64,000 bases of DNA. Origin: Bursaphelenchus xylophilus. Its lineage: Eukaryota > Nematoda > Chromadorea > Rhabditida > Aphelenchoididae. Where the stretch lies: the NCBI GenBank assembly GCA_904066235.2, contig CAJFCV020000006.1:620001-684000 (forward strand), in the 5' to 3' direction. Each line of letters begins with the position of its first letter. Within the stretch, counting starts at the first letter, position 1. A program made the position numbers and the translations under genes. Shown one piece after another: positions 23,469 through 37,095 of the stretch. Below the pieces are notes generated by a model that was not told the DNA's origin, searched no databases, and saw only the letters and a list, made by a program, of their open reading frames with translations.

Positions 23469-25980
23469 AGTAGGCCATATATCCAACAGCGAGCCGACGC
23501 GATCCATATTATCTTTGCCCGAACTGTCGTTGACCCGAAAAGTCGTAGCATCGTAGCACTAATTTTTTTGTGGACTAAACTTTAAAATATTCAAAATTCA
23601 AATAAAAAAATCTTTTTTTTTGCGCCCTCAGTTTTCTCGATTTTTGCTGAAACCTCGGATTAATCTCCGATTGGCCAGCCACCGATACCTGTTGATCCGC
23701 AAATCCGTTAATTTATGGGTCGAGAATCCGATCCCGCTGATCGTCATAAAATTGTTGACCCCTCTTCGATCCGATAACGCAACCGGCGATTAAAAGTTTG
23801 GAAATATGAGAGGGTGAAGACATAAATTATTGGAAAAGAAATTCGATATTTAAGTTAGGGAGAATCTGATGGGGAAAAATTGAATTTTTTTTGGGAATTT
23901 TTACAATTTTTTTTCACAAATTTAGTGTTTTCTTACTTTTTCGAAATATTTTTTTATCCATTGAAATCTTGAAATAATTTTTTATATGATTTTTTATAAA
24001 TCGCGTTATGCAGAAAAAATTTTTTTTTTTTAGTTTTTTATTTTTATTTTTGTCCAAAACCAGCAAAGAAAATTTTTACGACCCTAAAAAAATAATACGA
24101 CACACTTTTCGTCTGCTGACATTATCACCCACAGTAAGCGCGAAGCGTAAACAACTCACCGTTTATTTGCGGATCATAAAAATGACTTCAATAATTTTTT
24201 GTTTGACTTTGTACAACGCCAATGTTTAATCTTCAAACAGGAGCCCTAAGGATCGGGAACGGGGAGCGGGATACTGTAATTTACTATTTGAAGGCAACAG
24301 CTCATTTTTTGAATTTTTTGAGGAAAAATTAAAAATTTGCTTTTTGATTTTTTGGTTTTTAATTTTGCATTTTGAATTTCAGGAAATTTTAATTTTTTTG
24401 AATTTGTGATTTTTTTGCATTTGAAATTTTTTTGCTTCAATTTTTTTTCTAAATTTTTCTTTGTAGACTGCTTTTATTTATGCATTTTACTCTTTGCGTG
24501 ATGGGTTTTTGTCGATTCTTGACTCTTGTTTACCATGTTTTTTGATTGCTTTCAATGCTTTCCGTAATGACCGTTGATGACGCTTCTTGATTTTGTTTAT
24601 GTTTCTCTTGGTAAATACTGATCAAATTTAACATGATGAGACAACAAGTAAATAATATTTGGTTTAGTAGAAGAAACTCGATAAAAGCATGTGATTTTGA
24701 GCCAAAAAATCTCAAAATCTTTTTTTCCTCAAAAAATTTTTGATCGTATAAAATGTCACCAAAATTATGAATTACCGAAAAATATAAATTTAAAGGGTTT
24801 CCCAATCTTTATCCTGCTTTTTAAACCTAAAATCCCGATTCAAATCCACAAAGTAATGCAATACATGTTTGAGCGTATAAAATGCCGCTCCATATGGTGA
24901 TCGGCGGGGAATGGTATTTTCGGGGAATTATTGCAAATTACACACACCCATCCTCTCCATGCTCGCCTTTGTTCTCAAAAGGACCGAGAAAAACGAGATT
25001 AGGTCATTCGAGATGGTTAATTTGAGGTAGGAGCTATTAAAAGGAGGAAGGAAATCTCGACCTCTAATTAGATTGACCATATTGAATATGGTAGGGAGGA
25101 AGAGAGCATGGATTGATGATTGAAACTGGGTTAATTTGGGTATGATTTTGATACAAACAGAAGCACAGCAAGGGGATGAAAATACAATAAGGTCATAAGG
25201 TTATTACCAGAGTTTTAGCTTTTTCTTTTCAGAAACAAAAGACGTCTTTGGGTGAATAGGTTCAAACTTTTTTGTGACGGTTCTTGCCGCATAAAGAATT
25301 GAATATCTCGGCTCTGTTTGCAAAGCGTGAGCTAAGATTCTCAATTCTTCAAATGTGGTCTACACACAACACTTGTACCAGATTTGAAAAAAATTCGAAA
25401 GCTGTTCTTTGAGAAATTCCTTTTTCTTATCTCCTGCTTCAAATTCAATACCAGTTCTTTCAAAATTCTCATCAAGTTTTGGAAAATCCCCTTTTCCCGC
25501 CAACCAAATTATCCGCTGACCTTCTGTGACAAACCCTTTTCGTCGACGCCGGCTTCGCTGCCAATTACAAAAAACTTTTTCTCACGCGCAGCGTGAAGCC
25601 GGGCCGCCGCAGTTCATCAAACAGTCCATTTTGCCGCCCCATTGTTCGGCGGACGGGCGGCGATAAATTCGTTTTTGTGCCTGCGGCGAGGAGGTCAATT
25701 TGGGGCGTGGGAAAAATTTCACGGCTTGATAAACCGGGGATCCCGCGAGAAATCCGGATTTGGGCTACGGTAGGTCGGTAGACTACAGGCGAGATGCTGG
25801 GAATTTGGAAACCTAGGTCTGGCAGGAACGTGGGCAAATGAATAATAGAACTTTCTAAGGCATAGGAGGGATCCTTAGCTGGCTGTTTACAATAGGTTGA
25901 GTTTTGAGGTTAGAAAACAACAAAAATAACTTTTTTTTGCATTTTTTGAAGCGAAATATAATACAAATTTCATATTATTT

Positions 25981-26422
25981 ACAGGGGAAGTACCCCAAGT
26001 GCGACGCTCAGATTTTGATGAAACTTGGCACAAATATAGAATATTTTTTTCTAAAATATATGCGAGAATCTTGCGCTTTGCAGAAACAACCAAGATTTTT
26101 AGATCGAAAGTCGGCGAAAATTGGACAATTTTTGTCGAACTTCGGCACATAAAGTTTCATGGCTATTTCTACCATAGAGGGTAATGTTTCTACAAAAAAT
26201 CAATTTTTTTCCGCACGGAACTAGCAAAGTTATGGACAAAAAGTGTTTTTTCTGACCGCTCTCCACGTTTAGCGTACTCTCTCGGCCGCAAAGATCGTTG
26301 AGTATCTCGGTAGCGCTGCAAAGCGCGAGCTAAAACTTTAAGGAATTGATATTTAGTCCATACCCGACATGTGTGCAAAATTTAAAGAAAATCTGAGAGT
26401 CGCACTTGGGGTACTTCCGTTG
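25981..26422. mobile_element. MITE, family A, copy 3
   Basis: Starts ACAGGGGAAGTACCCCAAGT and ends CACTTGGGGTACTTCCGTTG. The compensating change at both ends (CTCC to CCCC, GGAG to GGGG) keeps the terminal repeats paired, suggesting it descends from a distinct source copy. Confidence 0.88.
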
Positions 26423-26424
26423 CT

Positions 26425-29400
26425 AGTTTACTTTGAATGACGGCATTATCTACATTTCCTTTACCGAATTACATCACTTCCAAACCTTCAAAATTTCGAA
26501 TTTTAAATTTCAAGCCCTCTAATCTTTATCAACTCAAAAAGCCAGACGAATTTAGTCCATAAAACCCTCGGGATCCTCTCCTTTAACATGATAAATTCTA
26601 TTCACATGCAAAACAAGCCATTCATACTGTATTTTTGGCCTTGAAAACAAATTTATTGACAAAAGACAAAAAATTTTTTTTGTGGATTACTTATGCAAAA
26701 GGTAAATCTTCGGTCAACCAGAGATTTCCTGGGTAAAAAATGAGCTGGAAATTGTAATGGGAACCCTGTGGGATCTGGTGGTATCGAATATCAAATAATT
26801 TTTCATACACAAGTTACTGTAAAATCAATTTTCCCACAAACAGGCAAAAAATGTAGTGCCATATGGGGTGGCCTCAAAATTGTAAATACGATGTGGCAAA
26901 TTGAAGTCTTACATACGCAATGTCATGTTATACGTGAATCTTGACCCCTTGACTACAATCCACACAAAAATAAAGTTGTCAGCGATGTAGACAAGCTTGT
27001 GTTGGCAAAATAACTCCGCGAATATTTTTGGGTTTGGGAAAACTTTCAAAGTTTGTAGTGCAAAAACTGCCGCCCGAAAAGACAAAAGAGTTACATTTCG
27101 ATGATTTTCATGGCATTTACAGTAGTTGACTCTATTTTGTTGCTAGAAATTGAAGTCGTAGGATTACTGTAATTTCACAATGCTTTCACTTGTGGTTTGT
27201 TGGCAAGTGTAATGTTGCACAAGTTCTTGACGACTCTTGCTACAAAGCACGTTCAAAAAAAACGATGATAATAGGTCTGGATGTATTGTAGTTGACATGA
27301 GATACGTATACGCTTCAGGCAAAATTGAGGTAAATAGCTTTACTCTTTCAAAATTACGACGGAGATTATGGCACTTTATTCTTTGCTTTTTTTTGGTCTG
27401 TAAATTACAGTCTCTCAAAGCAATAAGCCAAAAAATTTCGGAAAAATCCTAAATTTCCGGCGATCATTGAGATTTGATAAAAAAAAGTAACTCTCATTGT
27501 TTCCACAATAGCTTTAAAATGTCGCAGACGCATTGTGTTGACATATGTCATCACGAAACACCTTCAAATTCAGAAATCACATCCGCCTTCCCACTTAAAA
27601 CACCAATATTTTCACCTACCTACAAACCCCCATTGACGCTGCCAAATCCCTCCAACACAGCGCCCACAAACATTTTACACCTTGTATTGGAAAATCCCTC
27701 TGTTTTCCACGTCATCACCGTCACCCGGCTCGTCCTTCCGAGACCCCTCGCGTCTTCGGAGGCCCAGTGTTTGCATTCCGACGTCTTCTCGCCGCCGCCA
27801 CGTCTTTTCCAGCCCTCAGCGCTGCTTGCAGCCGCCCTGTTTCCGCGGCTGGCTTCTCGTTGGCTGCGAGACGGTTATCACACCATGTGCTGACCGCGAA
27901 TTACCATGATCGTTCGGGATAACGGAGCTGTCAGCGGTTCAAAATGGGATTTTTTTGGAGTTGGAACAAAAACAGGGTTAACTTGTAAGCCAAGAAACTA
28001 GTATTGTGACTAAAGCCTGACCCAAACTTTGGCCATATTTTGTAGTATAAGGGTCGTTCTTTCAAGTATTACCAACCAATTCTCAATAGGTTGCTGGCTG
28101 AGACAATTTTCGGCATTTTAATTCCACGCAAACCGTCTAATCTTCCATTTTTCTAAACACCAAATTTTCGAATTTAAATTTTTTTCGGCTGTTCGGATGA
28201 GCGAAAAAAGTTACCCACGTCTGCTCGCGTGTGTCCCCGTGAATTTTACCGAGGTCCCCCATCTGTTAGAGTTCTTTTCGAGCCCCGAAACTATCTTATT
28301 TCCCACTTTGTCGCAGGGCTTAGGGCTTTCGGTGATTTTTCTTCTGATTTTTACGTACGCTCAGATGTTCACATGAGAGGAAAATAGGGAACCTAACAGG
28401 GGAAGGAAGTTATGATTGAGAGAGCTTGGAATGCATTTATGCGAAATTTGGGGATTTTCGAACTTTTTTTGGATTTGAGGGATAAATTGAAAGTTGCTTA
28501 AAAATAGAGACGCCTTAAGGCAAAATCTGGCAAAATTTGGATATTTTGTGGCTTAAGGAATTTAGAATAAGCTAGAAAAATTGATTTTAGTTTGTGCATA
28601 ATTCTACCGAATTTCCCGAAATTTTCTGAAAAAAAGTGAAATTTTGATGATTTTAAGAAAGTACCTTTATACGGACACTATTACCATTACAAACAGCAAT
28701 GGCTTGACTATGTAGATAGCCTTCAAACAGTCCCACTTATAACAGGTTCTCCCAGCTTTAACACATGAATTTTCCATTGCAACTCCTTCATTTCTATATT
28801 ACACTAGCCCGCGTTGGTCTCCAAAACCCCCTTGAAACTTTGGCGTTCCCTCCCAATCTTCACACCCCATTCAAATCGCATTTGACTTTTCGCACCTTGA
28901 GCTCGCGTGAAACTGTGCGGGCATCGGCACGCCGACACTTGGGATCCTCTTACAACAATATAATATCCACCTCATAACAAGGAGTCGAGAATGGTCCGAG
29001 ATAATCGCTTTTGCTGCCGAAAAACGACGCAATGAAGACGAGGGAAGGGGGAGGGGGCAAGAGGAGAGAGAAGGAAGGGACCGCACCAATTCGCACTCCC
29101 CCCACTCTCGACTCCCCTGCATACCGTAATCTGCCCCCTCCGTGTGCCTTGTTATTTGACTCGATCGCTCATTTTTTGCGGATTTTATTGTTATTTATGC
29201 CTCCGGCGGGAAATGAGGTTATTTTGGCGGCAGTTGTTTTTAGGGGATTTACAGTAGCGAATCGGTGAGCGGCTAGACTTGGCGTTGGTAAAATTTGAGT
29301 GCAAATTAGAGAAGTAGGGCAAAGCCAGGAAAAACGGGTATTTTTTGGCGAAAATTGAAAATTTACCGGTGATTTGAAGGGTACAACACGTCGCGCTAAA

Positions 29401-32400
29401 TCTACTATCCTTCCCGACCAAGTCATTATCAACTTTCAGTTCCAACTTGGGTTGAATGACGTCGCGTCGCCGCGTCCTCCTCGAATTCGTAAAACCCCAT
29501 CCGTCGGAGGAAAGGAGAGGGGAGAATTTGTTTGTCTACAAGTTCATGTAAAATACTCGTTGGCGGGCTGTTTGTTCAAGAAATCAACGCAAACTTTCAG
29601 CCGCTCGTTCGCGTTTACTGTTACGCAATCGACGTGAAAATGCGCGGGACGCCCGGAGGCGAAAAGCCCAAAGCTCGGGTTCCGAGATTTTTGGCCAGCG
29701 CGAAATTGATTTTTGACATTTTTGGAGGCTTATGCAAATTTTTGAAAAATATTTTTTTACTTGGTTTGTATCCTAACACCTTAGGTTTCATTTGCTGTCT
29801 TTTGCATTTTTGTATTTTTAAAATGCTACGAGATATGAGGTCTTTAAACGAAACTTCTTTGATTTAATCATAATTTATATTTTTACCCTAGAATCTTTGT
29901 CTTATATCGCGTAAATTCAAACGCCAATCTTTACAATCTCTTTGAAATTCAACACCTTGCACTTTGCCCTATCTGCGATGACCATCTGACCGGTCGTATC
30001 GCAATGCCGTCCTGTTCTAATACGCTCCCTAATCCGAATAAACACCAATTATAATATCGGGCAAAATCCCATCCGAAAACATTTGCAGTGCCTATGAAAA
30101 CCCTCTCTGACCACTCTCCTCGCATTGCGCGCTCTATGGGACTATTCGTTATAATCGCTGCGTAAACGGTGCGGCGCTTATTTTTGTTAAATTGCGCGTT
30201 TATAAGCGCCGCCCGAAAATTAGAGGCCCAATTTTGAGGGCGAAAGGCCCGAGAACGCCGCGTGAAACTTTTTTTCTGGGAAATTTATGGACTGCCCGGA
30301 TTGCTGGAGCATTCGACAGCAGGCGACATTTTATACGAGGAATCGCAAAACAATCAATGATTGGGAAAGGGCCAAAAAAATGAGGCACAACTATTTCAAT
30401 GCTTTACGTAGAGGACTCTCTTTGATTGCAAATGCGGTAACGGTCAACAAGATGTCGTAAACTCATTAGAAAATATGCTTTCAAAACTTTTTTCGCCAAA
30501 AAATTTTTGTAAAGTAGTATCCAGCTAAAATTCCGTGTCAAACAAAACATTTAAATCGACAAATGAATCACAACCTACACTTCAATAAGTTTCATTGTGC
30601 GAGTAATTCCTCGTACTACGAGGTTTTGAGTTGGATCCCCACGAAAACGACGCAAAAACGGCCGAGTTCCGATTTCCGGTGTTTTGGGCCGTCGGAGCGT
30701 GAAATTTGTGGGGTGAACTGTCTTCAAATACGTCTTCAAAGGACGGGGTCGCATCCGGAAACTCTTCCCTGGGTAGTTGGCAAAAGTCTTGGGCAGGAAT
30801 TTTTTGCGCTCAGCCGAAACTTGCAGGATCTCTGGGAGGAAGATTGAAATTAATGGGATTTTTTACAAGGTCTCCAAATAAATTCCTGCTAGCGATATAG
30901 CCGTCACAAGACGGCTTTAGAGACTTAGAGAATACTGTATCTATTAAAGCGGCTTGTTTTCCAAAGACGTCTCTGTTTTTCCAATTCCGGGCCAATCTTG
31001 TTTTGCCTCTCTAATTTCGGCCAACATGTGGAACATATGTTGCTGAAACTCGAAGCCAACCAAGGCTTTAAAAATCAAGAAAATGGGGAACTACGGTGGT
31101 TAGAGACTTATCTATTAATTTACTTTACATAGCATCAAGATACGGGCCTAGTTTAGCTCTACGTCACAATATGATACTAAGCTATGACCGGTTGATATTT
31201 TATATATTTTTCAATTCAAAAAATCCCAAAATTCCGCGAGTTTTATTAGTCAGCAAAGAGGTAGAGGACCTTTCTAGAATCCTCAAAATTACGCAGGAAG
31301 GACATCTACTACATAAGCCAATTCCCTAAATTGCAAAAGCGACAGTAAGAAAAGCGGATTAGACCCTGTAGAGTCAGGTTGTTTTGCTTTATAAAATGAA
31401 CTATCCCATGACTTGGGACTTGAAAAATTCGCTGCGGCCGCACGATGCCACCTACCTCTCATTGGCTATGTCTTTTTAATTACCGAGTAATCTTAGGGCG
31501 GTTGTGAGATTAGAACCGGTGAGTCATGCATAGCAACGGAAGTCTAGGTAAGAAGAAGGTTAATATTCGGATATAGTGGAGATATATGGATGCTTACAGT
31601 AAGATTGAGGTTGATAAAAGACGGGTTAACCCGTAGTTTCAGCGACGCTGTAGAACTAAGGAAAATTTTTAGATATTTATTGTCATCAACCACGTTATAC
31701 ATGACGGCATTCATTTTGCCATAATTATTTTTAATGATTCTAGAATAAAGTTTTGATGGTGTCGCTACAGTGCTGCTACAGCGTGCCGCCAAAAAAGGTC
31801 AATTTCAGCTCTCGTTTCTACTGTATATCTGATATACTATCCATTTCCCGCCACCTTCCCCACCTTTCTCGGTGTCTTATGTTTATTCAGTTTCCATCTG
31901 ATCTTATGCAAATTTTTCGCGCATAACCTGAGTCTATTATACTTTTTCTCACCCTCTCCCATTGTTTATCCCATGCCAACACACCCGATCTTTATGGATA
32001 TTAACCTAGGTTTTCATGTTTCTTTCATCAGGTGGGTACTATAATATCAAGTAAAAGCGCAATGGATAATGCACATTTAAGGATGTTTTTGGGCTTGTTA
32101 GCACCACTGCTCCTAATGCTTTTCGACCATCTAAGAACTACAAAGGTCTCTCCCAAACCCTACTTAAAGCAAGCAATTTTCTAAAAACTCTTTCACTTGA
32201 CGACCCATGTATAATATTCCGAATAACTTGCCAGGGTGTTTAGAAATTCCGTAAATTTTTAAATTTCCGGTTCACTCAAAGCCCTTTCCCTCAAATTTCA
32301 ACAAAAGAATTTGGACTAATTTGCATAAAGTATCTGTTTTCGCGCTCTTTTCGCACACCTGTTTGGTCCGCTCTGTTTCAACAAATATGCGTCAAATTAG

Positions 32401-35400
32401 TGGCGACCTGCAAAACATCGCGCTCCGTTGGAGTTCAGACAGGGCTTGTAATGCAAGATGGATGTGCAATGAGTGCATTCAGGGGATTTGTGGTCTAGCC
32501 GAGCTTGGAATTTTAGAGAATTGGCAAAGAAAAGAACAATAAAGTTAAAAATATATACTATCCTCAGAAAAACTATCCTGCCTATAAAAGTTGGCGCACC
32601 TACAAAGCAGACATTGGGTTCAAAAAATTCCATGATACTCAATTTCGAACCGGCATGTCAAAGTTTACTTAAGGAGACATTTTATACGCAAGATTAGACC
32701 ATGGAAAAAATTTACTATAAAACATTTTCCGTTGGAAAAATTGATCTTGACTAACCACAGCGATTCTTTGAATACACAACGCTCGCTTCTTGCACATGCC
32801 CAAAGACTCATTCATTCGTATGGAGTAAAAATTTCTGTAATGGAGACATGTTATACGAAAGATTTTGCAATCCTTATATTACACATAGTTTCAGGTGGCA
32901 ATTAGATTTCCAGGGTGCGATAGCCTCAAGTAAAGCTGCATGGGCATGTAGTCTGTTGCACAACGACAACTGGCAAACCTTTGAATGCTGGATTATGGCA
33001 CAAGACATTTCTTTTGGCCGCTTTTTGGCCGATTTTTTAAGCGTTTCCTTCTGATAAGTAGTATAATATAAAATCTACGGCAATACAGATTTAATACAAA
33101 CTGCGTCTGCCGTTTTCAATAACCAAATACGGTCATTTCCCATTGACTGGGCGCATTACACAACAATTGCATAAGATGGCATCCACAGGTGTGTAAATTA
33201 ATTTGCTGGATGCATATCTGCGAGCCATCCCCGCCACTTTGGTATGCAAATAAAGGTCAGCGACGCATTAGTTGTGAGGTTAAGAAGGTCAACAGGATTG
33301 TGGCTTGGGTGAGGGATTAATAGGAGGTAAAATACGTCAATTAAATTTTGTTTATTTCTTAAATATTCAAGTTTTTGAAATTTGAATATTCAAATTTTTG
33401 TAATTTGAATATTCAAATTTAGAAAGTCTCTGTAAAAAATTAACGAAATTTCTCTGATTTTTCAAACACAAAAAAAATTTTTTTGCCGGTTTATGTACCG
33501 ATTTTAAATATTCAAATTATTAATTTCACAACATTCAAATTAGCCATTTGCCCAGCGGCAAAGCGCCTTTGAGCCGAGTGCATTAGCACTCCCAACTCCT
33601 TGATGAGCCACTTGTTTCTCTCCGATCGAGCCATTTGGCCCGGATCTCCTCAAATTAGCACCCTATTGAGGAGAAAAGTACATACATTATCAGGGTACAT
33701 GAAAATTTGAATCCAAAAAATCTCGAGTAATTACGTAGTGGGAATAACACGTTTTCACCGTTAAAAAGGAATATACAATTTATAAAAAAAAGAAAAATTA
33801 ATTTTTTCAAAAATTTCAAATATTTTTTTTTTCAAAAAAAATCCGTTTTCAAAGTCTCAAAAGGTTATGATTTTTCGTCGCCGCGCAAAAAATGGAATTA
33901 GAAACCCGCCAATCAGGCCGATAATCGCTCCCTGGAGTGCGGTTCCGAGGTCAGAATCTTCCCCCCATTTTTGGAACGTTCTTGTGAAAAAAAATCCAAT
34001 GACCTTTTGAGGAGGAAGGGGGGATCCGTCGGAATGATGCTGTTTATTTTACTATATTCCCACTGGTTGGTGGATTTACTGGCATCAAAAAATTTTCGAG
34101 GGAAGAATTTTGAGAAGAAATGGGGGTTTAGGGAAAGTTAATTTTGAAATTTATGTAAATTTTCTAAATTTATGCAAATTATTTTTTGAAAAATTTGCAT
34201 ATAGGATATCTAAAAAAATTTTAAATGCATTAAAACAATTTTTAACCCAAAAAAATTACTTTTATTTTCATAAATTTCGAAATTTTCAAAAAATCTTTTT
34301 AAAAAATACAATAAAATTAAAAAAAAAAATATGTCACCACAAAAAATTATAGGTTCACAGTACTGTGTAATATCTAAATTTGTCCATTTTTGATCTTCTA
34401 TTTTATTTTTGGCCGAATTAAGCCCAATAAATCATCTTCGATAACCACTTCATCATTAATCTAACTTTTTTTTGATATCCGCGGAAATTATAAATAATTT
34501 ACACGAACCCCCCAAAACTTCCTCAAATTTTCTCTAATTCAAATTATTTTCAGATTCGACAGCCAAAAAATGGATTTTTCAAGTCAAAACGAGATTTTTT
34601 TTGATATTTTCATCCAAACTACATATTGCGCATTTCCGGTCCAGACGCTCAAATCATCAATTCCAGCCCACTACCATGCCCATAAAGGAAGACAATGGAC
34701 TGAGAAAGTTGTGAAAGTTCCTGGACTGGGAATCCCCGCGCCTTTATCTTCTCCATGCGCTTTATATCACGCTAAATTCATAATGAACCGCTCCCAAAAA
34801 TATATTCCCCAAGACGCCCGGAGGCAATGTAAATGTCGTAAACAGCATGGTAAACTGGTTCGTACTGTTTCCCAGCAGGAACTCTTGCCAAATGTGTGGT
34901 TTCATTAGGCATAGTGCACAGACATGCGGCCTGTTTCGCGGAGAGTTAAGTAAATTAGCTCAAAAAACATTAGGAAACAGTAGGCGATATGACTCGGCAA
35001 GTTGTAAAAGCTATTTTGCAAGGCCTTTGAAGTGGCTTCTTTTCACATTCGGCATAAAATACGAGAAACTCGGCCATTTATTTTACCGGAGGTGGATGCC
35101 CATGGGTAAGGTGCCTGGATATCTTGAGAATGCTGGATTTTCACGCGCTTTTCTGTCAAAAAAGTCTCTAGCATCTCGATGCGATTTTTCTGACCTTCTT
35201 GTAACTATTAACCTATATTTTTGACAATATTTCACCCTAAAATACGATTTTTATAAAATTTCAAAATTCGTATTTTAGGACTCAAAGTTTTTATTAGTAG
35301 CTCTAAAGGGTCTAAAAAAATTTTTAACTTGTTTTAATGGGGTTTACTACTATCTAAAGCTGATTTTCCTCTCAATTTGTCTTTTTCTCCCTCGGTTTCC

Positions 35401-37090
35401 GAAATATTTGCCCATCCCGAAGGTATGTCCAAAGATTTCGAATCCATAATATCCCCCAGCTGAATCACACGCCAAATGATTAGTTTTATTTCGTATTACA
35501 TAAAAACGCGCGTTAGAGGTTGATTTTTAATGGCCTATAATCAAATGTTTACCGAAGGGCGAGGGAAAGGGGGATTTTTGAATTTTCGCGGCAGAATCGA
35601 TTGAAATTCTAGGAAATTTGGAAAAGCATAAGTTAGTTAGATAGAATAGACTGTTCTCAATGCAATAATGAGCATCTAAGTTTTTAAATAACTCTGTAAT
35701 CACTTAAGAGTTAGCAACAGACAAACCTTCTAGGAGAATATGGGTAGCTTGACTTCAAACTGCCATAACTTTGTAGCCAGAACCGTGCTGGTCGAAACCC
35801 GATACTTTATTGATACGAAATACTATAATAAATACCACAGACCACAAACAGTTTTTATGCCTTGTGCGTTTTGACGTGCAAACCTGTTTCCGTAGTGAAG
35901 TTTGGAAATTCATGACTAGGTCATTTTTAATATACAAAAAGTGCTAGAAACCATTTCCAAATAAAGTAAACTTGACAATTACAGTATCTACGTGCAGATT
36001 AATGTCTGCCAAGTCTATTGAGGGCTACCGGATACTGTAGATGTTAGAGAATTTGCATGAATATTGAAAAATATACAGATCAGCTCTGAACGGCATATTT
36101 TTGTTCAAAATTAGCATAAATTAAGATTTTTAAAGGTCTACGGAAGTTCACAAGACTACTAGTTACCAATAAATAGAAGGTTATTATCTTACATTCCCTA
36201 ATCTAGTCCAAAGCCCCCAAAAATCCGGAAAAATGAGCGAAAATTCTTTGAAAACCCTCTCTTCTGGAGTTACCGACTGGTCTTGGACATTTTTCGGTTG
36301 AATATATTCGGAATCGGGCATTCCATCGGTGTTTTGTGTTCCGCTCTCCTCTTTTTTTCGAAATTCGTTTCTTTACAATCGCCCAGCCCTCCATTCATGG
36401 GGTTGGGGAGTCCTTTGAAAATTCGGTCCTTTGAAGGAATTGCGGTTTTTTGTTTCCAAGCCCGGTCCTTTCAGGCGGCCGTTGTGCGCCTTGAATGGGG
36501 CATTCAAAAGGGGGGACTTGAGCTTTCGGATGCTGGGATGACCCCGCCCCGCTCTGGGCGGGGCAGGCTCCGGATCCGTGCGGATTGGAATGAGTAATTG
36601 ATAAGTGATAGCTGATAGCTAAAGTAATATCGGAAACTAAAGATTTTCCGAACCTACCTTTGCCATATGCGCTATAGCGTGGTTTCTATGTAAAATACGT
36701 TTATCTTGTAGTTCATATCTTTAATAAATTTTGATTTGAAAGCCAAAAATTAGCCTTCTGGCCGTCAAAAGTTGTACAGGCCTTAAGTACAATATTTAGA
36801 TGTTTAATCCTTTCTTGCGCAATAACAGTAATAATTAAGGCATTATAAATTTCAATAAGGCCCTCCACAACAAAATAGAGGCGAAAACGCTTTGAATATT
36901 TTGAAAATTTGCATAATTTCACAGTAAATTACAAAAACTTCAGATTTGAAGAGTCAAGTTTGAAATATGCAAATCGCTTGTACTACAGTAGTTCCCAAGT
37001 TATAAATCTTTTTTCTACCGTAAAACAAAACGTCCGGTGCGCATTTTTCGGACCGTGACTTGCAACAATTTCGTCCGAAATTGATTATAT
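26425..37090. other. central gene desert
   Basis: No confident gene over more than 10 kb. GC-rich islands stand out against the AT-rich background at 27690-27900, 28900-29120, 29370-29710, 30170-30330, 30640-30820, 33555-33660 and 36450-36580. The 36542-36563 hairpin is CCCCGCCC-6 nt-GGGCGGGG, a Sp/KLF-type GC box. A block of AATATTCAAATTT palindromic words lies at 33358-33540. Single dispersed copies of the GACATTTTATACG motif sit at 30325, 32675 and 32845. Open frames at 29532-29867 (+) and 34570-34908 (+) are noted under findings. Confidence 0.45.
33110..33300. promoter_or_regulatory. candidate enhancer block in the desert
   Basis: A higher-complexity block in AT-rich surroundings with ACAATTG near 33162, an E-box CAGGTG (33186-33191), AATTAATT near 33197, a POU octamer ATGCAAAT (33244-33251) and, directly after it, AAAGGTCA (33252-33259), a nuclear-receptor half site. 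Octamers are frequent by chance in this window, so the clustering is only suggestive. It lies 18 kb upstream of sox-2. Confidence 0.2.
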
Positions 37091-37095
37091 TAACC

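Larger units (their letters stand above)
20790..25980. other. gene-desert segment with two family A MITEs
   Basis: Mostly AT-rich and without a supported gene. MITEs are listed separately. Notable blocks are splice-flanked coding-like scraps near 22390-22810 (see findings), an AT-rich low-complexity zone 23860-24460, a denser block 24900-25110 with a SOX-like CCTTTGTT (24966-24973) and a homeodomain palindrome CTAATTAG (25064-25071), and a GC-rich block 25545-25790. Confidence 0.45.

Noticed and set aside
25021..25050. let-7-like TGAGGTAGGAGCTAT
   Set aside because: Only the first eight bases match the let-7 seed region. The rest differs, and no precursor hairpin was seen.
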